From Stichopus chloronotus (taxonomy: Eukaryota > Echinodermata > Holothuroidea > Aspidochirotida > Stichopodidae), in the NCBI GenBank assembly GCA_021234535.1, contig CM037837.1:8282218-8346217 (forward strand): a stretch of DNA of 64,000 nucleotides, given 5' to 3'. Numbering within the stretch: the stretch's first letter is position 1; every line of letters starts with the position of its first letter. Shown one piece after another: positions 26,166 to 39,054 of the stretch. The position numbers were made by a program, and so were the translations under genes. The notes beneath the pieces are model-generated. The model searched no databases, was not told where the DNA came from, and saw nothing but the letters and a program-made list of their open reading frames with translations.

Positions 26166-29100
26166 TGATAGCCACTTGTCTTTTGAAAATGAATTTACCT
26201 ATTTCCTTCATCTACATCTACCATGTATCTTACAAAAGAAGGGAACTTAACAAACAGCAGAAAATGAATACAATTTACACTTTAAAGGATGAGAAATAAA
26301 TATGCTACAGTATTTTCATCAGGATATTCATTTCTATCATGTTTTTGAAGTACTGAAAACTTGCAAGTATCTTAATGTAATAAAAATTAAGCCCATGTGA
26401 TGTATATACTTTGCAAACAACCTATTCTCGCTTTCTGTAACTTCTCAACACCTTACCAAAGTTTTGTATCCTACAGAACACTGAAAACATGACGAAAAGA
26501 AAAACGAAAACTGTGATTTCTAAAAAAAAAAAAGTCAAAGAGAGACATCTGCTCATCTGAAATTTCCATGTAGTAATAATTCTTTGCGACTGATAACAAA
26601 GGGGTTTTTTTTTTTAACATCTTTTTCATTTTTTCTTTGCTTGCAATAACTACTAATGCAATAACTACTAATTCCTTTACCTTGACTTAAAACCTTGTTT
26701 AAAACTATGGAATAAGGAGCTTAAAAAAAAAGAAAGGAAAAAGGGGGGATGTTTGCTGCTAGTGGGTTAACTCTTTTTTCCCCTTGATGTTCATCAAGAA
26801 GAGTATATGAGGTGCATTATGCCAAACTCAATGAAGCCTGTGAAAGAACTTTTTTAGGAATCATTGCCAGCAGCATACAAACACTCCAGACAAGAGGAAA
26901 CCTTTTAATACGAGGCAAGAGGCCTTTCAAGCTCGTATCGTTAATGCCCACCACTTGATAGCTTCAGAGGAAGGCTTTAGCTCTGGTTATCCAAAATAAC
27001 TGAAGTAAAAAAATATGAGGAGGGGAAAAAATGGCAAAACAGCAATGGAAAAAAAAATAGCAATACAGAGAAGACCAAAATATATATAAATTGCCCGAGG
27101 GGTATAATGTATAATCAACAATAAGAAACTACCAACTAAAGTAACAGCCACATTATTTCTATATGCAGTTCAGTTAAGACACCATCTAAGCCCCTAGAAA
27201 ACTTTTAAATTTCTTTTAAGGTTAACTGGGTTCCCTTCTTTTTTATCTTTTCTTATTGTTCTTTTCAGTTTCTATGTATATGTGGAGAACTTAAGTTCCT
27301 ATGCATGAAGAATTGCATCTGTCATTTTCTTCTTTCTGAAATGTAAATTGTGTTGCCTAATGGTTTGAATAATTCATTATTATATTCGACAGGTAAACCC
27401 TTGATGGGAAAACCTCTTTCTTCACATTGCAATCACTTTGCAAAATGTTTTGATAGACAGTGCAACAATGACTGTAAAAAAGGTTAGAGTTCGGTTGCAG
27501 GGAAAAAAATGAATATTGCAGCATCACTTATTCAGCGAGTATTTCCTCAGTAGGTCATATGTCATGTTTTACTTGTTTTTCTCACTTTCCTTGTTCAAGT
27601 GTGTGCATATTTTTCTCAGCAGACTGTCTCAGCCACAGAGTTCTGTGCCTAAATATTCATGCCTGTTCTTATTCTCATGCATATTCATGATCATGTAGTT
27701 TTAAATTCACAGGTGATTATGATACCAAAGATAAAAAGCAAATTGTGAACACATTTAAGTTTTTGAGTTAGCTGCCATAAACCTTTGAATAAAGTAACAT
27801 TTAGTGTTTTAAGTCTGTAATTCTTCCATACATCAGTACTCAGTAACCTCTTCATGCCATATATAAATGGTTCATATCTTGTACTTACTAAACAACCTAG
27901 AAGTTACCATCCCCAGTAAATGGATTGAAATTTAGAGCCAACGAAAAGCAGTTAATAGTACATATGCGTAACAGTATGTATATCGATACGCAACTGGCTA
28001 AAACAAAAGATAAATGCTCCTTGAGAGGGAACTGCATGGGTGCAACATCTGTAATATACAAGGCAATCATATCACATGACAACATAACAGGAACATACAT
28101 ATGCACAGTAGGATTAGCTGGCGGTGCGTTCAAGGACAGATATATATTTCTCACACAAAATTTTCAGGCACATCAAATATGATAAAGGAGCAGAATTGTC
28201 CAAATACATTTAAAACACAGCTTGAAATGGAACCTGGTCAAGAGATATAACACAAACAAACTAAAGTCTGGTCAGTGCCTCTGCTTCGAAGGAAAACTAG
28301 CACTAATCCTACACCAACTCGTAAGAACAGTTATTCGTCAACATTCACCGAAAACTAGCGCAGACATACAGATAGATCTTGCTGACAGTCATGTGCACAT
28401 ACCACGATGCTACTTTAATCCATGATTACGTTCATCTGCCTACCAAACTTCTTGTTTATCGCTTAGCGTGCCAAACACGTTAACAGTCAAATTCTCCTCT
28501 ACACGCACAAATAAAGTTACAGTCTCTTTGAAGAAGGAACTGTTTACTCACATGACCTTCATAATTATCAACAAAGTCCCCAGTAGTGAGACAAAGAGTA
28601 AACAATGCTAGCCTTCCAACCCTGCTTGTAAAGGATAAAAACTTAAAAGAATTGCCACACATCACACAATATATAGCTGCACAGTTATTTTCCTTTAAAA
28701 ACACCAACAAGACTTGCTATTCTTGAATCAATACTATGTTTACTCAGCTATTGGTCCATACCTTCGGGGAAACCAAACCGGGCAGGCCTTAAGTGCCAGA
28801 GATCGATATAATTAAAAATGAGATCAATGGTGATCGTGATGAAATGGGGCTGCTTCAAACCCAGTCCGTGATGGGGTGAGTTTTATGGAAAAAAAAAATG
28901 GTGCGGTCATCACGACCACAAAGAGCAAATCATCCGAAATGCTGCGATGGTATAGTTGGGTATATGGACTTTAAATACATTTTTAAAGTCCTTGTATCAG
29001 AGCTGTGGCTATGAGACAAAGCTCAGCAAATTGTGTCTCTCTTTCTCTCTATCAAGGTTTGGGCAACTTGCTAATGAATGCAGCATGCTTCATTAGAACA

Positions 29101-31466
29101 AAGTTGACTCATCAGTATTAGTATTGGTCAGTAGCAATGGTCTACTACCTCAAAACATTGCACAACTGGCTCACTCACATATTCCCATTTAATACAATGC
29201 ACAGTTTGTTGTTTAATTAGAGAGTTAACTTAATGGTCAGATAAAGTGAATGCTCATCATTAATTAACAGGAAGAAACATACTTCTTGCCACATTTTCTA
29301 CCTCTGCTTAATACTTCTCTTTTAATACATCTGTCAAATTAGGCAATTACAAGCAATTGTTGACAGAGGGACAAAGAGCACACCCATAGATGAGCAACAT
29401 AAACAGAATACATAAGACTCAATGTTAAAAGGAAATTTCATCCCCCTTCATTTTTTCTGATTTTTTTTCATATTTTTATGGATACATGACCTTCAAAATA
29501 AGACCTGAAACAAAACAAGACATGGCAAGACCTTGTAGAAAAAAAGAAGATAAAAAAGGAAACTGACTACGCATTGGACCACTGGGGGAGAAAGACGAGA
29601 GGATTAGGCTGAAGCTATTCTTTTTTTGTTTTCAATGACTGCAGAGCTGAACCAAACGGAAACCAAATCCCCTTCCGATGAACTTGAGGACTTGAGCCAT
29701 CTGCAGAAGATGAACACTGCTGTTGGGCAGAGGCGAATAAATTGATTAGAAATGGAGGTTTTGTTTCTTCTGAAAATGGCAAAGGGATACAACTGCTGCT
29801 GACATGGCCTTAAGAAAACAAAGCTGTCGGACGTGACCTAATTTGGGAGATGTGCGGCACTTACAGGCAATGTCTCCTAAAGCAAAGGGAAGTGCCCAAT
29901 AACGCAACAAGGAGACAAGAGTCTTCTGACAATCTGCAGTTGCATCAAATTCTGATATGATTCTGCCTTTACCAACAGAACTGAAAATACCCCGTACTGC
30001 ATAAAACAGAATTAACAAAACCTAGTCTGCTGTTTCCAAAGTTCCACTTCCCCCCTTTTGGGGGGTGGGGGAAGAGAAACTGGGCTGCGTTGTACCATGG
30101 CAGTGAAACCAACTTGAAAATGATTGCCAATGTAAGCTGAGCAACAGCTATATGAATCAGATGCCTGTACTGCTTAAATTTTTGCTCTGATGACCACAAC
30201 TTTGTGCCTGAAGGCCCCACTTTCAAAGCCTTTACCTTTAAAGTTCAAACATCGCATAACTGTGTCATGATACAATGTCATAATTGTAGAGAAGCTATTG
30301 CATGATGTGAAAAGCATTGCTGTTCAACAGAATTAAGAAAATTTTGTCACATCCTTTCAAGACAAATGAGAAAACTTCCACATGTACACATGTACACATT
30401 ATATCAAGGTGGCAAATGTTTCCTTGTTTTAAAGGGCAACATCTTCCTCGAGCACAGGGCGTAGATACAAAATTCTGTCTTTTTCTGAGAAGTTACCTCT
30501 ATTCTGTGTTCACAATCTGTGATGAAAAATCATATTTCACAAATACAGATTTAATAAATGTTTGCCTTCTCACCAATAGACCCCTCTGGTATGATGTAGC
30601 AGTGGTACCGTGAAGCACTCTCCTTGAGGAGTAAGCTGCCACATTTAACACATTCACGTTTGGTCTGTTCAATTTGATCTACGTGTGAAAAGAGTAGGGA
30701 TACGTACTATTTGTTTGCCTCAAGAATCTTGAGCTCCATGCGCCATTCAACATCCTCATCTCTCCATCACTTTTAACTTTTGTGAAGGGAAAACAATGTA
30801 TTTTCCAGGCGTTTCCATTTTTTCCTCACTTTTTTTTTGGACATGGAAAACTTGCCACTTTAGGTTATATCTACAACAGATTCTACAGAGTCACCATAGA
30901 AACATGTTGAACGGCCAAATTGCTAAAATGTAAACTTCAAAGCAACCATCCAAACAACCTCCTATACCCACCCACGACCCTCTTGCTTCAACAGCAACAC
31001 TTTCATTGTAGCTAGATTTTCACATCCATATTTGATATGGAGGAAGTGAAGTCCTGCAAAGTTTTCATCACTTTTCGGTTGCTATGATGCTTCTCTTTGA
31101 AGTTGATGACAGGATGTTATTGACTTAGCCCACACACAAAAGCAACATGTTTGCAAGTTGTACCTGCCATATCCTCCAACCAGGAAGGACGATCAAAAGT
31201 AACCAAATTTTTACACAGCTTGAGCATCTTAAATATAAAAAAATTCTCTTGATTTTCTAACTGAGACCGAAAATAAGCTGAAGACGGAGCCGATGCAAGA
31301 ATGGATTGGAGTAGGTTAATGGCCTGACACAATCCCATCTTTGAGATAGCAGGAATGGAAGTTAAAGAGCTCTAGGTTTTTGTCTATGATTTTTAACTCA
31401 ATTTGCACTCAACTCAGTTTCCAAGACATCTGACAAAACACTCCAAGAAGGTTGATGGCCCGTGGT
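26166..31466 (-). other. Probable 3'UTR and downstream sequence of the minus-strand gene
   Basis: The 3'UTR must begin just below the stop at 31467. Several ATTAAA-type signals occur on the minus strand (for example TTTAAT on the plus strand near 29185, 29320 and 30536), but none stands out. Open frames of 70-90 codons on either strand here show no splice context or domain. The poly-A site and gene end are not resolved. Confidence 0.4.
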
Positions 31467-31532
31467 CTAGCCGATGATCATATCAATCAGCCGCTGAACT
31501 GTGGGCAAATACGCCTGCTGGGCTTTGGAGAA
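31467..31532 (-). CDS. Terminal coding exon with stop codon, C-terminal helix
   Basis: The exon has 21 codons and a TAG stop (31467-31469 on the plus strand). The minus-strand acceptor GTTTTCCCTGCAATTAG is strong. The phase-0 frame starts FSKAQQAY, continues LPTVQRLIDMIIG and stops. The alternation of Leu/Val/Ile/Met with polar residues predicts a short amphipathic helix at the protein's C terminus. The two other frames also stop within the exon but read less like protein. The phase matches the upstream exons at 38684-38658, 46732-46697 and 57067-56975, so I assign it to the same gene; that linkage is inference. The 3'UTR continues toward lower coordinates. I could not fix the polyadenylation site. 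Confidence 0.7.
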   Translation of the reverse strand, partial: FSKAQQAYLPTVQRLIDMIIG

Positions 31533-32639
31533 CTAATTGCAGGGAAAACACGGCAAATTATGCTCATCAGTGCATTCTAAAGCCGCCACATGCTCTAGGA
31601 AAAACTCTGAGCTGCCATTGGACTAGCCCATGCAGAAAAGATGTCAATTTAGAACAGTTGAGTATGGGAGAGAAGAGGCAATGCATTCCGTTATTACTTT
31701 GGAGGACTTGAAGATGTTTGACCAGCAAAATGTGCTGGTAAATGGTTGTGGGGAGAACAATACTGAATAGCCTTGCGAAAAATTGCCGAGAGGTTGACTG
31801 GTAAAGTGAGAGAGAAAGAAAAAAAAAAATCACAATCTCAATGGTAGAGCCATTACTTCTGATATCTTCTGGTCCAATGATCAACACTGAATGGATGAAA
31901 GCAAATAAGAAGTAGTCCCATTTAGATCATATTTTTTTTTTTCTTTTTTTGAAGAAAAGATTTAGTACCTTAGAGGTGGGCAATATGCAGTCATGTGTGA
32001 ATTTGTGTGATGGGGGAAGTCATTCCATCACAACACTTCAACTGAAAATCAGTTTTCAAGAAAACCTCTGACAGCCTCTACTGCTGCTAAAACGCAATGC
32101 GACCCAATCAAACATCATGACAACTTAAATTTACTTTTTTAAACAGCAACCTGTTTTTCTCTCTCTCTGTCTCTCTCTGCTGAGTTACAATGTTCCATCT
32201 GGCTTGTAAATACCAACATGAATGCCTGGCAACGACCTGCTTGATGCTCTTCAGGGGATCCCCCCGCCCCTTTAAAATATACACAAAGATGTAGTCATGG
32301 AAATAAGGTTAGTTAAAGATTATGACACATCCTACAGAATGAAAAATAAAAAAAATCTTAAGACAGAGGCAATCAAAAAGCTTGCTTAAAATTTGCCTTC
32401 ATGGCCTTTTTCTTGGTCTTTTTCTTTTCGGTTGTTTTTCTCCCCTAAACAGTTTGCTTTATCATTGACCTAGCTTAATCTATTGGCCAACATTATTTAA
32501 AGAAAAAACTTTGTAGAGTAGCACATTTAACTGCACAAAAAATAAAGTATCCTTAGAGGTCATCTTGAGAATGCTCAGGGAACAATTTAACTTTCAAGGC
32601 AGTAGTTTTGAGGCCTTTTGGATTTTCTGCACTAAAATC

Positions 32640-32815
32640 CCCAAAACTTCTTGGTTTGGGAATTAGCTAGCGACATACCTCATATAACCCATGCATTTAC
32701 CGTATTGATTTATACCGTATAATTTATCGACTGGTAATTGTGTGCATGTGTATTCTAGCCACTGTACTTCCAAGGTTGGTTAAATAAATATGTGGTGAGG
32801 GACTACGCACTGTGA
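32640..32815. repeat. Dispersed repeat family A (copy, plus orientation)
   Basis: It begins CCCAAAACTTCTTGGTTTGG, contains the GCATTTACCGTATTG core and the GGTAATTGTGTGCATG block, and ends GCACTGTGAATT, the same end as the 58-kb copy. It is non-coding, within the last intron of the minus-strand gene. Confidence 0.65.
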
Positions 32816-32823
32816 ATTCCCAC

Positions 32824-32847
32824 GTCATCAAATTAAAATTTGATGAC
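32824..32847. repeat. Perfect palindrome, 11-bp arms
   Basis: The arm GTCATCAAATT is followed by AA and its exact reverse complement, 9 bp after the end (CACTGTGAATT) of the family A copy at 32640-32815. Confidence 0.85.
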
Positions 32848-34506
32848 TTTTGTGTAGCAACAAGTTGCATTTTCTCAGTCGTCTTTCAAAAATAGTTTCA
32901 CATATTCTGACTAAGCTATCAAGTGAAATATTGTTTAGTAAGACTGCCAAGTGAGCTACAACACCATTGACACTCTAGGCGGAATTTGATCCTACATACC
33001 CCAGTATTTTTGACCTTCACCAAACACAAATACGTCACTTTCGACTGCTTTCACATTTGGCAGCTCTGTTCACAAGCAGACCGGATCAGATCTGGATCAG
33101 ATTGACTACTCAGCACCAAGAGCATTACATTCACACTTGAAAGAGAAACTGTGAATCAGACTTTGCATGAATGATCACTGATCACAAACCAAAAATGAAT
33201 CCCAACCCCAAACACAAAACAGTCATCACGACAACCCAGCAACGGAAATGCAAAAGTTGGATGTACATTCGACAGATCACCGCATCCTTCAGTCATCACC
33301 ACATCCTCAAGTCATCTCTATTCATCGAGGGATCCCATCCAGGTGTTTGAACAAAGTCAGCGGATCAACATCCGAGATATCAAAACGACCCGAGGAGGGT
33401 TTCACGAACATGGCTTGATTTAGAGCAGCTGATCAGACCTAAATCTTATCAACTGATCAAGATCAGGTATGAAAGTAATGTTTTTTCTTGAGTGAGGTCC
33501 ATCTATAAGTGAGATCTACCTATGACACACTTCTTGAGGTATAGACCCTTTTACACGGCAATCAGAACCCATTTTTGCCATAGACCTCAAACGCTGACTA
33601 AAATGAATGCTGCTAGGCAATGTTACATTTTTAAATCTTTCTCAAAATAAGAAGACTCTCAAATAAAAAAAAGATAATATCATGAGTGCAACAAGAAAGA
33701 AAAATTCTGTAACTACTGACTACATTTTATAATTCATAAGTTTCACAATGTAGAAAAGTGAAATATGCAAATGGCAAAGCACGTCAGTTTTTCCCAGCTG
33801 GGGCATCAAAGCACTGCAGGTCGGTCATCAAGTGAGTCAAAGAAAATGGTCGCAGCAAGACGAGTGGGACAATGAATGCATTAGGGATCAGTGACACATA
33901 TTAAATGCTGCATTTAAACAGGTCAAGCCTAGCAAAATGCAGAAACACGTACCAAATCTGAACCAAAAGGAACAGTTAATGCCAGCAAACATTGCATCAA
34001 TAAAAACAATGGATTTTGTCACCACAATTAATGATTTCTCAACACCTATATGCTCAGTGGCATAAAATCAATATATACAATAGTCTCCTCGCTTTGCACT
34101 CGATCAATTCCATTTCCATCTGCCCCTCCCAAAAGAATCGCCGTATAAACATCTTCACTACATTTAATCATCGAGGGAGAGTAGGTCTGAAACCGGTTGG
34201 AGTAGGTCGGAAACTTGAGGTCAAACGGAGTCAAGAACATAGTTTCTGTAATATCTTTAAATACCCTTTTCTCATTGGTTTTTTTGCTCGGTTGCTAGGA
34301 ATTCAACTTGCATCTATCGAGGTGTCTGAACTTCTGAAGAGATATTCAGTGATCCCAGAGATGGGACAATGATAAGAGTGAGTGTTGAACACACATTGAT
34401 GAGAGTCCATAACGTGACCAAACAAAGTATTGTGAAGACAACTGAATAGCAAGAAGACCTTACTTGGCTGCTGGTGTACAATTTGAACAACGACATTATT
34501 ACGCAG

Positions 34507-34580
<74 letters not shown>
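34507..34580 (+). repeat. (TCAA)n microsatellite, about 18 units
   Basis: TCAA is repeated with one C-for-T change near 34559. The apparent INQS-repeat protein across it is just this microsatellite translated. Confidence 0.9.
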
Positions 34581-34582
<2 letters not shown>

Positions 34583-35402
34583 AAAAAAGGGGAGCAGCTG
34601 TTTTAACTCAAAGATTTCAAAATAATTTCACCATCATTCCACCTTGTGATAATCATATCACAAGTTGTTGTTTACAAATTCACTGCAGTGCTTTGTTCAA
34701 ACAATAATCAACATATGCAGCTCTTGGACGAAATCAGTGATGCCATACACATTGCCTTTAATTTCTTCAATTTACCCTGAAGATAAATTTTTAAAGACTT
34801 TGGATATGTAAAGAACAGGCGAACCAATATCCTGTGTTCACACACAGACTTACATGCAAGAAGTTGTCAAGTACCGAAGAATCGAACCAAAGATACAAAT
34901 GTTCAATATATGTTCATTGCAAACATGCACTGATCTCATAGCCCCACCAATACGGCTCTCAAATCGGACTGGACCTCCACATATCGTTCCCAATGTCGAC
35001 GTGTGTTCAGAGAGAAATCATCATGGATTGTGACTTCAAGTTGTCACGTAGACTTACAACCAAAGACAGATTGTCATGCATTTTTGGTCCAGTGTGTGTG
35101 TGTTCACATAACAATGCACACACTGTATGCACTCAGACAGCACTTCCAAATAGTCCTGGAAGAATTGTCTAAGAATCAACACAAAGAATTTGTGAAAAGA
35201 GTCCCCTTGCCTCTATATGCCTGCCTGACAAGTCATATTGTAGAATCAGACAGAAATTTGCACTTACTTAAAAAATTCCTTTTTATATAGAGCTGCAATA
35301 TGCATCCAATTGGAACAGTTAGGTAACTTATTACAGTGTTCTATATTTTCTCCATCAACTTACCATTTTTCTGTTTGTTAATGTTTGATGTTCAGCATGA
35401 TC

Positions 35403-35720
35403 CCCACAACTCACTGGTGTGGGTATTCTATACTTACCCCTTGCTTCACTAATGCATTACATTTGAACTTGCTCAAAGTGCACTTAAAATCAAGTCTGAC
35501 ACTCCATCTTCTACGTCTACCGAGGCGATCCTTAGGCTTTCGCTAGAGGCAAAGATTCGAGCACCAGATGTAAACACATTGTACCAGCCAGAGTGAAAGA
35601 CAAATGAGGGCAAGTCTAGGCTTAAAAGGAGCCATGTCAGAATTGATTTCAAGTAGACTTCGAGCAAGGTCAAACTTAACGCAATTAGTGAAGCATGGGG
35701 CAAGTATATGTCTATGATGT
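35403..35720. mobile_element. Fold-back element, CTCACTGGTGTGGG family (copy 2)
   Basis: The leader CCACAACTCACTGGTGTGGG is followed by an arm (CCTTGCTTCACTAATGC, then GAACTTGCTCAAAGTGCAC, AAATCAAGTCTGACAC). The right side repeats the arm inverted (GTCAGAATTGATTTCAAG, GCAATTAGTGAAGC, GGGGCAAGTATATG). The arms are about 100 bp long and imperfect, around a unique centre. It is non-autonomous and lies in the terminal intron of the minus-strand gene. Confidence 0.75.
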
Positions 35721-36555
35721 GACTTCTTATTGTCATGCACTGCTCCTTTTTACAAACAGGACTGAATGAAATGAACACAGGACGATTACAAATATGTGTG
35801 TTCATAGACAAGGGCACTGGAGAGATCTTTACCTAATCTACAGCACTGACCTACGAGTAAAATTCTCTCTTGCAATCCAACCTAAGTGCACACGTGACTG
35901 AAGATCGAGCTGTTGTGTATCTGAACGTTTGACGGCTGGTGAATATCAGATAAACTGAAGTTGAAACAATCTACAGTTGACTTTAAAGTTGTAGATGCAA
36001 CAAGCCATCCTCTGTCACTGCAGTGTGCATGGCTATATGGCTTTGATTTGTTAATGTATGTAAATGTCATGCAAAAGGCAACAAAGATTCATTGGGCTGC
36101 CACCTACGTCATCCCTGCGATAGGCATGTTCTCACTTCATTGAATCCTGCCCCACAAACTCTGGACGACTGATTCCTGTGACCTTCACGTACCATTTCCT
36201 TTTAACGAAGTTGCAAACAGTTTGACCATGAATTTAAAATCCCAAGCTGTTGAAGACACACATTGTACCTGCGAAACACACGTGAAGCCACATACATATC
36301 GACATATCAACTAGGGTTTTTGACAAAGGGGAATTAACAATGCTGCCGGCAGGTTAAAATCAAGTGTTTTTTCCCCCTGCAAGATATAACGACGATCAAT
36401 AAATTATAGATTGACCCAAAGTAGAAACTGTCTTTCAGCCTGTTTGCCTATGTTTCCCCTCAATTCTCCTTCGATCTTGGTTTTTTAGTCAGAAAATTGC
36501 TGGCGGTGGTTAAGACAGTGTGCTTAACACCTGACAACTTGTAGTTTTTACTCAC

Positions 36556-36669
36556 GCATGATTGTGCACCAGTTGTGGGCTGATAGCAAGAGGAGAGCTG
36601 TTGCTGCACTTTACAAGCTCCACTGTTTGTGCAACCAGGAACACTAACAGATGGAGACCAGGAACCAGG
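36556..36669 (-). CDS. Possible additional exon (38 codons) of the same gene
   Basis: A phase-0 open frame begins after a CAATCAG acceptor and ends at a good donor, TGC followed by GTGAGTA. The peptide is rich in Ser, Gln, Pro and Cys (PGSWSPSVSVPGC near its start, YQPTTGAQSC at its end). It lies in the intron between the 27-nt exon and the terminal exon and matches their phase. Against it, the acceptor has purines directly upstream (its T run is about 30 nt away), and a second frame stays open using a better acceptor (CATCTGTTAG). On the plus strand the stretch is followed by TTAAT and an A run, which could equally be the tail of a retroposed element. Treat it as a candidate only. Confidence 0.3.
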
Positions 36670-38657
36670 CTGATTGTTGGAGTCTTTGAGTGTGTTAATA
36701 AAAAAAAAAAAGAGAACACCCATTTGATCATGTTTTCTTTGCAGATAAAAGTTTGTCCATATTTGTCCAAATGTTGAGTACCATTCTGTTTCTTTTTTTT
36801 TCATCTCCTTGCAAAGTGGGTGCTTGATTCAAATGTTTCCTCAGACTTCCTATAGGCAAGTTCAAACCTGTGTTCAAAAACTCCTGTGCAAAGAGGTGGT
36901 CTCTACCCCCTCCCCGCTCCGAGGCGAGATTAACCTTGATAACCTAGCTGGCGGCCAAACAAAACATGGGCACTGCTCAAACACATGCTGGATATGATAG
37001 TCCCTTCATTCTCTATAGACTGTTGCATGAAAATATTTTTGTATAAATATGAATGTTGCTTCCACTTTTCAAAAGCATCCTATGCTGGCTAGAGAAGACA
37101 GGGTTATTGTAATGCCCCAGAGAGGGATCAGTTTCTTCTTGATGCCCCAAAGGTAAAGTTTATATGGGAATATGATCTGGACAATGACATGTTGACAGGA
37201 CAAATATTAAGGGGGTATAGCAGAATAGCTGAAATGTCAAGAGACATTTCCAACGACAACCTCCTTAAGGCTCTTACTTATACATGACACAAAAACTACA
37301 ACTCTACACCCAGGACAATTTGAGTTTTTTTTTTTTCCCCCTCTCTTCTTCACTTTCACCATCAGACAGAGAGACAGAACATTCCGTTTTGAAATTTAGG
37401 AAAACACGGAATAAGATTTGCTATTTACGCCGGAGGACGAAATCTTGCACGAAAATCAAGGATCATGCATTATGAAGTGAGACAAGGTTGATGTGTGGGT
37501 CTTATGGTAACATGTATTGTGTAGAAATGGACATAGTTTGTTGAGGGCAAACTATATACATTCCCAGAAGGAATTATTATGGGTACAGCATCCGCCAGTC
37601 AGTATTAAGTGTGATGCTGATTACTAAGTTGATGTTGTTTGTTGCAAGACCAAATTGTTTAGAAGGTTACACAGCTAGGCTGATGCCATTGATGTAAGTT
37701 GCAAATGATGAATCTGTCGGTTGCTTGGTCAAACAGATTGAAGTAGAAACGAAAACATCATTGCAGTGTTCAGCATGTTGAGTGTCGGCACAGTTGTCAA
37801 CATCTGACATCCTTGCGAAAATACGTAGTAGCGATGTGACGGTTGCTCAAGCTCCCAAACACTTTCAAACTGAACCAACTTTAACGGCCACTTTGTTAAT
37901 CAATTAGGAACTGTTTAACAGTGCTGGAAAAAATGTTCATTTCCTGAGAAGGGAATCTAAGTTTTCCACAATTTCCTAAATTTCTGCGAAAGCAAAAAGG
38001 GCAGTGGAGTTAAATCAAGCGCCAAAATTTCCCTCCAGAATCCCTCTGAAACACAAATTTCACAGAAACAAGCCTCATGGCTGCCCAACTTTTGCCACGC
38101 ATGCTGTTTAATGACAAATGCAATCTTAGTTTTGATTTAATTCTTATTTGGAAATTACAACTAGAAAAAAAAAAATATAAGGAAGAGAGGTACGCATGAA
38201 GAAATTGTTATCAAAAGTGGAACAGATAATCTGCTTTCCTTTTTGTAACACGTGGTGCAGATTCTAACTCTAAGCTTAGAATGAGGTAAGATTTTTAATC
38301 GCTCTGCAGCGAAGCTCTCATAAGATAATGGCCTGTTAAGCATTCCTTAATTGGCTGTAGAATGCTGCGATCGGCACAAAATTGAAAGAGTCGCAAAGTC
38401 GGTGCAATCACTGCCATGAGATAGTAATTCTTTGAAACAGGCAGAGAGGACTAAGGTGGAAAAAGAAAGACAAGGAAACAGAACGATTAACGCAAAAACA
38501 AAAGCGTTCAACAAGAAGAAAAGAACAAAAACAAAGAACAGGTTTGTGTTATTGCCTAAGGGATCACCTTCAACTTTCAGTGCATCCTTATCCTAGAAAT
38601 AGCGAAGAGAGATAGAAGGAATCAGAAGAGATCTTCTGTCAACAATGAGTAACTCAC

Positions 38658-38684
38658 CCGATCACCTTCGCTTTCACTGTCACA
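38658..38684 (-). CDS. 27-nt microexon, acidic segment CDSESEGDR
   Basis: The exon has nine codons in phase 0 at both ends. The minus-strand acceptor is an unusually long T tract (the A run at 38693-38707 on the plus strand) ending CTCAACAG. The donor is CGG followed by GTGAGTT. The peptide CDSESEGDR is acidic and has S-x-x-E contexts typical of casein kinase 2 sites. It lies between the exon at 46732-46697 and the terminal exon at 31532-31467, in the same frame. As with its neighbour, it can be included or skipped without changing frame. Such short sequences cannot be assigned to a family by eye. The coding call rests on the splice sites and phase agreement. Confidence 0.7.
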
Positions 38685-39032
38685 CTGTTGAGAAAAAAAA
38701 AAAAAAACAATCGTGAATTTCAAGAGAGAATACTTCAGCCACTGAAACAACAGAATATTAAATTTCAACAACTATAAAAACAATTATAGCTGAATTAACA
38801 TGCTTTTTGACATCTAGGGCTAGTGAACACATACAGCTATTTAAGACAACAGTACCCAAAGGATAGAGAGTTTGTAATTCCATTTAAATAAATTTTCTGC
38901 ATGCTAAGACAATCAGACGTACCAAATCATTTTCATTGCTGAGTATAGTTACCGTTGTGCAGTATTACTGCTCATATCGTTTGATTTTTCAGTCAGCCCA
39001 GAGTTATAGTTTCAAGTTTTTTGTCAAATGGT

Positions 39033-39054
39033 AAAAAAAAAAAAAAAAAAAAAA
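39033..39054 (+). repeat. A homopolymer, 22 bases
   Basis: The longest A run in the window. It may be the tail of an old retroposed sequence, but no source is visible to its left. Confidence 0.8.

Noticed and set aside
28480..28710. Minus frame with GDFVDNYEGH followed by GTGAGT
   Set aside because: The donor is good, but no pyrimidine-AG acceptor precedes it, and it lies downstream of the gene's stop.
34016..34372. 118-codon plus-strand frame
   Set aside because: The composition is that of AT-rich noncoding DNA, a minus frame of 64 codons overlaps it, and no domain or splice site fits.
34474..34707. Open frame with a repeated INQS motif
   Set aside because: It is a (TCAA)n microsatellite read as protein.
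34870..34895. GGTTCGATTC on the minus strand, like a tRNA B box
   Set aside because: No matching A box, acceptor stem or cloverleaf could be found around it.
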